Source of the DNA: M3007 sp038249605 | GTDB taxonomy: Bacteria > Bacteroidota > Bacteroidia > Chitinophagales > Saprospiraceae | Length of the DNA: 11,165 bases | Assembly (NCBI GenBank): GCA_038249605.1 | Contig: JBBSDH010000150.1 | Location: forward strand, 1 to 11,165 | Direction: 5' to 3' | In this document: in pieces, positions 6,548 to 11,165 of the stretch | How the letters are laid out: each line of letters starts with the position of its first letter | Numbering within the stretch: the first letter of the stretch is position 1 | Translations under genes and position numbers: made by a program | The notes under the pieces: model-generated | Database searches by the model: none | Seen by the model: only the letters and a program-made list of their open reading frames with translations | What the model was told of the DNA's origin: nothing

Positions 6548-7735
6548 TTATTGCAGTTTAAACTTGATGGGAATCATGGTTTTGGTTGCCACGGGTTTAC
6601 CGGCGGATGTGGCCGGTTTCCACGCCGGCATCTGCCACACTGCGCGGGTTGCTTCGGCCACCATCTCGGGATGCGGCGCCGGGGTGCGTCCTGCACTCAG
6701 GTTGTTAACTTCCTGTACTTTTCCGTCTTCATCAAGGACAACTTCCAGTACCACCACGGCTTCCAGTTTTTGAGCCTTGGCCTCATCCGGGTAATGAATT
6801 TTTTGTGCAAGAAAATGCATGAGCGCCAGCATTCCTCCAGGGAATTCAGCTGGTCCGACCGTTTTGTCTGCTGCCCCTTCAGGCGCCGGGGCTGCACCCA
6901 CTTGGAACAACATACCCAGCATCAGCGGGAAAAACAGCAGGTATTTTAATTTGCGCAGCGGATGTGAAGGTGTGCGGACCATCATGGTAAGGCGCTGGCG
7001 CAGGGGCGACTGGTAAAAGTGGTTGGCGAGTACAAGCCTGGCTGCAGGCAAACCCGCTTGTTCGAGCAGCCAATGGCCGTATTGTTTGGTTCCTGTTTCA
7101 CCCGATGCTTCCGCGTCGGCCTGGAATTCGTGCACATGGCGCATGTGGCTTCGGAAATAATACACCAAAGGGTTAAACCAAAATATGATGCTCAAAATTT
7201 CGAAAAAGAGGACATCCAGACTGTGGCGTTCGTACACGTGCGCACGTTCATGGGCGAGCATGCTGCAGAACAGCGCGGGATCGGACGAAAAATGGCGCGG
7301 CACAACAATCCAGTGGAAAAAAGAGAAGGGCATGTTCACGCGGTCGGTATGTACGAGTATGCTACCGTCTGAAGTAGTTTCATGTTCGGCATCCCGAATA
7401 AGCAGGGCAATGCGCGTAAGGCCTGTCGCCAGCCGTATGGCGCCGAATGCAGCTCCAGTGGCGTACAAAACCGTGAACCAAAAGGCGATGTCGAAACCGG
7501 CTGCATTTTGTCCGGCAACCTGTGCAGGCAACAATTCCACAACGGGTAGGGTGAGCGTAGGTACTCCGGTTTGTGGCAGAAAACTACCTACAAGGGGCAA
7601 CAACACACCACACAAGGACGCCAGCAACAAATAGGTGCGGTTGAGGGCAAAAAAGGTTTCGCGACGGAGGGTCGTGTGGTATACCAGGGCGAACAGCCCC
7701 CAAAGCAGCGTGCTTTGAATCAGGTAGTTAAGCAT
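6548..7735 (-). CDS. BlaR1-like M56 peptidase with C-terminal TonB domain
   Basis: A 395-residue membrane protease. Hydrophobic helices occur at about 2-20, 34-53, 82-112, 172-194 and 264-281. The M56 domain carries the zinc motif HERAH (162-166) and a probable third ligand, Glu203 in HEFQAD (202-207). In MecR1/BlaR1 this cytoplasm-facing protease is activated by an outside signal and leads to cleavage of the BlaI/MecI repressor. Here there is no penicillin-binding sensor domain; after the last helix comes a TonB_C domain (about 296-395, FPGGMLALMHFLA to PIKFKLQ), which should lie in the periplasm. The gene starts 6 bp after the repressor gene ends, so the two are almost certainly cotranscribed. 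This fusion is common in Bacteroidota, but its signal is unknown. Confidence 0.92.
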   Translation of the reverse strand: MLNYLIQSTLLWGLFALVYHTTLRRETFFALNRTYLLLASLCGVLLPLVGSFLPQTGVPTLTLPVVELLPAQVAGQNAAGFDIAFWFTVLYATGAAFGAIRLATGLTRIALLIRDAEHETTSDGSILVHTDRVNMPFSFFHWIVVPRHFSSDPALFCSMLAHERAHVYERHSLDVLFFEILSIIFWFNPLVYYFRSHMRHVHEFQADAEASGETGTKQYGHWLLEQAGLPAARLVLANHFYQSPLRQRLTMMVRTPSHPLRKLKYLLFFPLMLGMLFQVGAAPAPEGAADKTVGPAEFPGGMLALMHFLAQKIHYPDEAKAQKLEAVVVLEVVLDEDGKVQEVNNLSAGRTPAPHPEMVAEATRAVWQMPAWKPATSAGKPVATKTMIPIKFKLQ

Positions 7736-7741
7736 GGCACA

Positions 7742-8107
7742 TCAGACGTTTTCGTGTTTGTCGAGTATGCGTTTGAGTTCATTCAAATCAGCAGCGCTGA
7801 GTTTTTCGTCCTGCGCCAAGTGCGACACCAGGCGGTTCACCGAACCGTCGAAATAATCGCGCAACACAGCTTTCAGCGAACGGCGGCCGTAATCTTCCTT
7901 GTTCACCAGCGGGTGGTACACATGCGTTTTCCCGTAGGCTTTGTGGCCAAGAAATTCTTTTTTTTCCAAAATACGTACCACGCTGGAAACGGTACTGTGC
8001 GGCGGACGGGGCTCGTCCAGTTTTTCAAGAATATCGCTCACCGTGCAGGGGCCCAGGTCCCAAATGAACTGCATGATGTCTTCTTCGCCTTTGGTGAGTT
8101 TTTGCAT
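7742..8107 (-). CDS. BlaI/MecI/CopY-family transcriptional repressor
   Basis: A 121-residue winged-helix repressor. Residues 4-70 form the DNA-binding domain (LTKGEEDIMQFIWDLGP, then TVSDILEKL and the recognition helix around HSTVSSVVRILEKK, ending in the wing GKTHVYHPLV). Residues 75-119 are the helical dimerisation tail. Relatives bind as dimers to short dyads and are removed by proteolysis that depends on the partner M56 peptidase. I chose the ATG at 8107, which gives the usual family length and is preceded by an A-rich AAAAAAGAAG stretch. A TTG at 8143 would add 12 non-conserved residues. The gene ends 6 bp before the M56 gene. The upstream DNA has a promoter-like site and inverted repeats that are good operator candidates. 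Confidence 0.93.
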   Translation of the reverse strand: MQKLTKGEEDIMQFIWDLGPCTVSDILEKLDEPRPPHSTVSSVVRILEKKEFLGHKAYGKTHVYHPLVNKEDYGRRSLKAVLRDYFDGSVNRLVSHLAQDEKLSAADLNELKRILDKHENV

Positions 8108-8140
8108 GGCTTCTTTTTTGTCATCCTGTAAGGAACCCCA

Positions 8141-8171
8141 CAAAGGTGCAACGTATTTTTCACACGTACAA
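8141..8171 (-). promoter_or_regulatory. Candidate promoter of the blaI-like unit
   Basis: On the minus strand, TTG (8171-8169) is followed after 20 nt by CACCTTTG (8148-8141). This is one base off the Bacteroidota -7 consensus TAnnTTTG, at nearly the standard 19-nt spacing. Transcription would start about 25-30 nt before the ATG at 8107. It is the best match in the 112-bp gap. Confidence 0.45.
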
Positions 8172-8205
8172 CTATTGTTTAAGTTTTATAACGTAAAAAT
8201 ACGTT
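8150..8205. promoter_or_regulatory. Candidate BlaI operator: inverted AACGTATTTTT / AAAAATACGTT
   Basis: AACGTATTTTT (8150-8160) and AAAAATACGTT (8195-8205) are exact reverse complements. The second also belongs to a compact 6-4-6 palindrome, AACGTAAAAATACGTT (8190-8205). The first lies inside the spacer of the candidate promoter, where a bound repressor would block it. Tandem dyads are usual for BlaI/MecI operators, though the known Gram-positive sequence (TACA/TGTA core) differs. Confidence 0.45.
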
Positions 8206-8219
8206 TAAAAATGCAATCA

Positions 8220-9314
8220 TCACATTTTCAATACAATAAACTCAACCCTGCGGTTTTGAGCACGGCCTTCGTCGGTGTTGTTTCCGGCTACGGGATTGTT
8301 TTCGCCTTCACCGCGGGCTTTCAGACGGGTGGCTGAGATTTTGTTTTGGGTCAGGAAATTGATCACCGATTGCGCGCGGCGTTTCGACAAGTCGAGGTTG
8401 TAGGCATCGTTTCCGTAGCTGTCGGTATGTCCTACGATCTCGATGGAGAGTTTGGGATGGTCGCGCATGATTTTGAGCAATTTGTTGAGTTCTACAGTAG
8501 AGCGCGGCATAAGTTCGTCTTTATCGAACTCAAAATAGATGTTTTTCAACTGTATGGTTTTGCCCTTTTCGAGTTTGACCAACGACAGGTCATCGGGTTT
8601 TACGGGCACAGGTAGGAATGGCGGGCTTTTTTTTACCAAAACATCGTCGACGTAATAATAAGCGTAGTTGAAAGGTTCGGGCACGCCGGGAGGCTCTTCC
8701 GTTTGGGTTAGGTTGTCCTCCGTAAAATTGCCGATCAGGATAAATTCGGCTTCGTATTTGGCCTGAAAATATCCGCTCACTTTGGCCCACTGGCCTTTCG
8801 TTGCCCTCACCACTTTATCGGCGCGCACTTGGGCTTCGCGCACCAGCAATTCATCGGTGGTGCGTTTTATTTCACCTACGGAAAAATAGGCGCCGATTTG
8901 GTTGATGAACAGGGAACGTGCAAGAGGCATCACCCAAAATTCTACGTAGTACGTTTGTCCAACCACCAAGGGCTCGGCCATCTGGATTTCAATGAACTCG
9001 CGGCAATGGGGCTTGCCGTTGGTGCATCCCCAAACGGTGAGGCCCGCCATGTTTTTTCCGCTACGCGGTTTTTCTTTGCCAAAACCTTTTTCAGCCCAAT
9101 CTACAGGCACCCGTACGCCCGGACCGTAGATGTCGGGACTGGCCGTGGTGGCACTGAACCAATATTTGACGACCTCGCCGAAAACGGCGCCTTTGTACGT
9201 CCAACCCAGCGGCTGCGAGGCATATTTTTCGAAGCCGGGGTTGGGTACGATGTTGCTTTGGGCCGTGACAGCACTGGCAAAAAGAAATAGAAAAATGGAA
9301 AAGACGTATTGCAT
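8220..9314 (-). CDS. OmpA-family protein with N-terminal jelly-roll-like domain
   Basis: The protein has 364 residues. The signal peptide probably ends at VTA/Q (18/19). Residues 20-228 start NIVPNPGFEKY and are rich in aromatic and beta-strand patterns; the 'NPGFE' opening is typical of galactose-binding-like jelly-roll modules in secreted Bacteroidota proteins. After a Pro-rich linker (231-240) the OmpA C-terminal domain spans about 255-364: NIYFEFDKDEL (258-268), VGHTDSYG (294-301) and DLSKRRAQSV (308-317). Asp298 and Arg313 correspond to the two residues that bind diaminopimelate in peptidoglycan. There is no eight-strand barrel, so it is more likely a periplasmic or surface protein tethered to the wall. 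It lies upstream of the blaI-like gene on the same strand but 112 bp away, with a separate promoter likely between. Confidence 0.88.
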   Translation of the reverse strand: MQYVFSIFLFLFASAVTAQSNIVPNPGFEKYASQPLGWTYKGAVFGEVVKYWFSATTASPDIYGPGVRVPVDWAEKGFGKEKPRSGKNMAGLTVWGCTNGKPHCREFIEIQMAEPLVVGQTYYVEFWVMPLARSLFINQIGAYFSVGEIKRTTDELLVREAQVRADKVVRATKGQWAKVSGYFQAKYEAEFILIGNFTEDNLTQTEEPPGVPEPFNYAYYYVDDVLVKKSPPFLPVPVKPDDLSLVKLEKGKTIQLKNIYFEFDKDELMPRSTVELNKLLKIMRDHPKLSIEIVGHTDSYGNDAYNLDLSKRRAQSVINFLTQNKISATRLKARGEGENNPVAGNNTDEGRAQNRRVEFIVLKM

Positions 9315-9356
9315 GTCGGGTGTTTTTCCGGTCCCTAAAAGTAACGATCTTCCTGT

Positions 9357-9410
9357 CCCGGGGCACTAAGTCTGTAAACTTTTCTGGTCTTTAAAATTGG
9401 AAAGACTCAG
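9357..9410. repeat. Dispersed palindromic element, copy B
   Basis: It starts CCCGGGGCACTAAGTCTGTA and matches copy C at 22 of 25 positions over 9358-9382. It then continues with a degenerate AAGTCTT...AGACTTGG-like half (GGTCTTTAAAATTGG), in the same order as the reverse complement of copy A. Confidence 0.5.
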
Positions 9411-9513
9411 GCTGTGTTAATTTTTCAGTCGCAATATTATGCAAATATGTTTTTACGAATAATGAAATCAATTATTTAACATCAAAATATAGCTTAAAAA
9501 GCCCCTCAGACTT

Positions 9514-9552
9514 TCCCCCGGGGCACCAAGTCTATAGACTTAGCGCTCCGGC
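9514..9552. repeat. Dispersed palindromic element, copy C
   Basis: CCCCGGGGCACC is followed by the perfect 14-bp palindrome AAGTCTATAGACTT (9528-9541) and AGCGCTCCGG. The palindrome is flanked by near-complementary GCACC and AGCGC. It lies upstream of the ugd promoter. Confidence 0.55.
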
Positions 9553-9555
9553 AGC

Positions 9556-9583
9556 AATTCCGCATTCCGCATTCCACATTCCG
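9556..9583. repeat. Heptamer tandem repeat, 4 copies of (C/A)ATTCCG
   Basis: Four consecutive 7-bp units: AATTCCG, CATTCCG, CATTCCA, CATTCCG. The array ends 3 bp before the ugd -7 box, and one unit supplies the -33 position. Confidence 0.75.
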
Positions 9584-9594
9584 CACTATCTTTG
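9565..9594 (+). promoter_or_regulatory. Candidate Bacteroidota promoter of ugd
   Basis: TATCTTTG (9587-9594) matches the -7 consensus TAnnTTTG perfectly. Nineteen nt upstream is TTC (9565-9567), one base off the -33 TTG, provided by a heptamer unit. It predicts a start near 9601 and a 5' UTR of about 50 nt. Confidence 0.6.
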
Positions 9595-9650
9595 CGCCCT
9601 CAATTCAACTACCCAAACAACGAGTTTCGCATTTAAAACATCCCAATAGC

Positions 9651-10982
9651 ATGAATATTGCCGTCGTTGGTACCGGTTACGTAGGTTTGGTAACCGGCAC
9701 CTGCTTTGCCGAAACGGGCAACAATGTCATTTGTGTAGACAACAATGAACAAAAAGTGAACCGTTTACGCCAGGGCGAAGTGCCGATTTTCGAACCTGGC
9801 CTCGACCTCATTTTCGACCGCAACACCAAAGAAGGCCGTCTGCATTTCACCACAGACCTGCGCGACGCGGTCGCCAAAAGTCAGATTATTTTCCTCGCCC
9901 TGCCAACACCTCCCGGCGAAGACGGCAGCGCCGACCTTTCGTACATCATGAGCGTGGCGTCTCAGTTGGGCGACATCATCACCGAATACAAAGTCATTGT
10001 TGATAAAAGTACCGTTCCCGTTGGTACAGCAGAAAAAGTAGCCGCGATTATGGCCGCCAAATTGTCGAAAAAACTCTTCGACGTGGTGTCCAACCCCGAA
10101 TTTCTGCGCGAAGGCGTGGCTGTGGACGATTTCCTCAAGCCCGATCGGGTGGTGGTGGGGACACGAAGTGAAAAAGCCCGTAAGGTGATGAAACAGCTTT
10201 ACGAGCCTTTCGTACGCCAAGGCAACCCCATTTACTTTATGGACGAGCGTTCGGCCGAAATGACCAAATACGCCGCCAATGCTTACCTCGCTACGCGCAT
10301 TTCGTTCATGAACGAAATTGCCAACCTGTGCGAAAAACTGGGCGCCAACGTGGACATGGTACGCATCGGCATGGGTTCCGACAGCCGCATCGGCAAAAGG
10401 TTCCTGTTCCCGGGCATTGGTTACGGTGGTTCCTGCTTCCCCAAAGACGTGCAGGCTCTCGCCAAAACCGCCAGCAGAAGTTCCTACGATTTTAAAATTC
10501 TGAAATCGGTGATGAAGGTGAACAGCATCCAAAAAGGCGTGCTCACCAAAAAGATCAAACGATATTTCAAAAATGACCTTGCAGGAAAAACCATCGCTGT
10601 TTGGGGCCTGGCTTTCAAACCCAATACCGACGATATCCGCGAAGCACCGGCACTGGTCATCATCGACGAGCTGCTGGCACTCGGCGCCCACGTGCAAGCC
10701 TTCGACCCCGAAGCCATGAACAATGTGAAAGCCATCTACGGCGACAGCATTATATTTGTGGACAACATGTACGATGTTCTGAAAGGCGCCGACGCACTGG
10801 CCATCATGACCGAGTGGAGCGAATTCCGCACGCCTGATTACGACCGCATGGGAACGCTTTTGAAAGACCGCCTCATCTTCGACGGCCGCAATCTTTACGA
10901 CACCGAGGTGATGAAAACCAATGGCTACCATTACGAAAGTATTGGTCGGCCAAAAGTTAGGAAAAAAGCGGGCAGCTTATAG
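9651..10982 (+). CDS. ugd: UDP-glucose 6-dehydrogenase
   Basis: A 443-residue cytosolic enzyme that oxidises UDP-glucose to UDP-glucuronate with two NAD+, feeding surface polysaccharide or lipid sugar synthesis. The N-terminal Rossmann motif is GTGYVG (7-12) with Asp30 after the second strand. Conserved sites follow: DKSTVPVGT (118-126), NPEFLREG (148-155), Lys206 and Asn210 in EMTKYAAN, and the catalytic Cys262 in GYGGSCFPKD (257-266). The C-terminal UDP-binding domain has GLAFKPNTDDIREAP (319-333) and ends near FDGRN (410-414). Length is normal. It starts at the ATG at 9651, downstream of a good promoter. The last codons (Ala-Gly-Ser, 10968-10976) are written in the same heptamer found downstream, so the tail may have been reshaped by repeat DNA. 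UDP-N-acetylmannosamine dehydrogenase is a less likely alternative. Confidence 0.95.
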   Translation: MNIAVVGTGYVGLVTGTCFAETGNNVICVDNNEQKVNRLRQGEVPIFEPGLDLIFDRNTKEGRLHFTTDLRDAVAKSQIIFLALPTPPGEDGSADLSYIMSVASQLGDIITEYKVIVDKSTVPVGTAEKVAAIMAAKLSKKLFDVVSNPEFLREGVAVDDFLKPDRVVVGTRSEKARKVMKQLYEPFVRQGNPIYFMDERSAEMTKYAANAYLATRISFMNEIANLCEKLGANVDMVRIGMGSDSRIGKRFLFPGIGYGGSCFPKDVQALAKTASRSSYDFKILKSVMKVNSIQKGVLTKKIKRYFKNDLAGKTIAVWGLAFKPNTDDIREAPALVIIDELLALGAHVQAFDPEAMNNVKAIYGDSIIFVDNMYDVLKGADALAIMTEWSEFRTPDYDRMGTLLKDRLIFDGRNLYDTEVMKTNGYHYESIGRPKVRKKAGSL

Positions 10983-11010
10983 CGGGCAGCAGGCAGCGGG
11001 CAGCAGGCAG
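10982..11010. repeat. Heptamer tandem repeat, 4 copies of GCRGGCA
   Basis: GCGGGCA and GCAGGCA alternate twice, beginning on the last base of the ugd stop codon. A further GCGGGCA lies inside the gene at 10968-10974. The unit is the reverse complement of the array at 11108-11165, apart from the A/G difference. Confidence 0.75.
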
Positions 11011-11014
11011 GGCT

Positions 11015-11037
11015 CCTCGGCCTACGGCCTCGTGAGG
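11015..11037. repeat. Small hairpin GGCC-TAC-GGCC
   Basis: GGCC (11019-11022) and GGCC (11026-11029) around TAC form a short stem. It extends, after a bulge, by CCTC (11015-11018) and GAGG (11034-11037). It lies between the upstream heptamers and the terminator. Confidence 0.35.
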
Positions 11038-11060
11038 GGAATAATTTGAAAAATCCTTGA

Positions 11061-11107
11061 AAAAAAATACCCATTTGTTTTATTATCAAACAAATGGGTA
11101 TTTTTTT
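11061..11107. terminator. Bidirectional intrinsic terminator after ugd
   Basis: The arms at 11061-11080 and 11088-11107 are perfectly complementary over 20 bp, with a 7-nt loop (TATTATC). Each arm has an outer run of seven A or T, so either strand yields a stem with a U-rich end. It lies 78 bp after the ugd stop and should end ugd transcription; it could also stop a convergent gene from the right. Confidence 0.85.
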
Positions 11108-11165
11108 GCCTGCTGCCTGCTGCCTGCTGCCTGCTGCCTGCTGCCTGCTGCCTGCTGCCTGCTGC
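11108..11165. repeat. Heptamer tandem repeat, at least 8 copies of GCCTGCT (runs off the window)
   Basis: Eight perfect 7-bp units fill 11108-11163 and a ninth begins at the window edge. The true copy number cannot be seen. The array starts directly after the T run of the terminator. Confidence 0.9.

Larger units (their letters stand above)
9315..9650. other. 336-bp divergent intergenic region between the OmpA gene and ugd
   Basis: It separates two divergent genes and holds no coding frame. Contents from left to right: a weak promoter-like TACTTTTA on minus (9343-9336) for the OmpA gene, repeat copy B, a strongly AT-rich block (about 9415-9500), a CCCCGGGG palindrome (9516-9523) leading into repeat copy C, four heptamers (9556-9583), and the ugd promoter. 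Confidence 0.6.

Noticed and set aside
8108..8143. TTG start for the BlaI-like repressor
   Set aside because: The extra residues are not part of the family domain, and the ATG at 8107 gives the usual length.
9765..10931. 388-residue minus-strand frame opposite ugd
   Set aside because: It is an antisense shadow, rich in Phe, His and Val, without motifs.
11108..11165. CRISPR-like array
   Set aside because: The units are contiguous 7-mers without spacers; it is a simple tandem repeat.

Overview
The window looks like a chromosomal segment of a Bacteroidota bacterium, most likely in or near the Saprospiria/Chitinophagia. Four things point there: an esterase with a type IX secretion (T9SS) C-terminal sorting domain, a BlaI/BlaR1 pair whose M56 peptidase is fused to a TonB C-terminal domain, few Shine-Dalgarno sites in front of starts, and promoter-like TAnnTTTG boxes. 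The lineage is inferred from gene content only.

Left edge (1-792): the last 41 codons and probable right end of an ISAs1-like insertion sequence, two 39-bp imperfect palindromes, and what reads as a small frameshifted gene remnant. No intact gene is supported here.

Minus-strand cluster (4412 down to 793): YdcF/ElyC-like DUF218 membrane protein, NUDIX hydrolase (8-nt overlap), MltA lytic transglycosylase lipoprotein (46-nt gap), and a MoxR-like AAA+ ATPase (42-nt gap). The spacing suggests one transcription unit with an envelope and peptidoglycan flavour. The ATPase has no VWA partner in view; the IS and decayed DNA lie directly downstream of it.

A plus-strand secreted esterase (4582-6000) carries an N-terminal CBM48-like domain and a T9SS tail. 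It converges on a second minus-strand unit: BlaI-type repressor (8107-7742), M56-TonB_C sensor peptidase (7735-6548), and a small periplasmic TonB_C protein (6450-6037). The DNA upstream of the repressor has a plausible promoter overlapped by an 11-bp inverted repeat, which fits autorepression. Upstream of it, still on minus, is an OmpA-domain protein with an unusual N-terminal module (9314-8220).

Right side (9315-11165): an AT-rich, repeat-bearing intergenic region with a good promoter, then UDP-glucose 6-dehydrogenase (ugd, 9651-10982), probably making UDP-glucuronate for surface polysaccharide. Heptamer tandem repeats sit on both sides of ugd. Downstream, a perfect 20-bp-arm terminator hairpin is nested inside a larger inverted pair of heptamer arrays.

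No complete undescribed system is evident. The least ordinary material is the repeat architecture (heptamers, a dispersed AAGTCT...AGACTT element, paired 39-bp palindromes) and the BlaI/BlaR1-TonB/TonB_C module.
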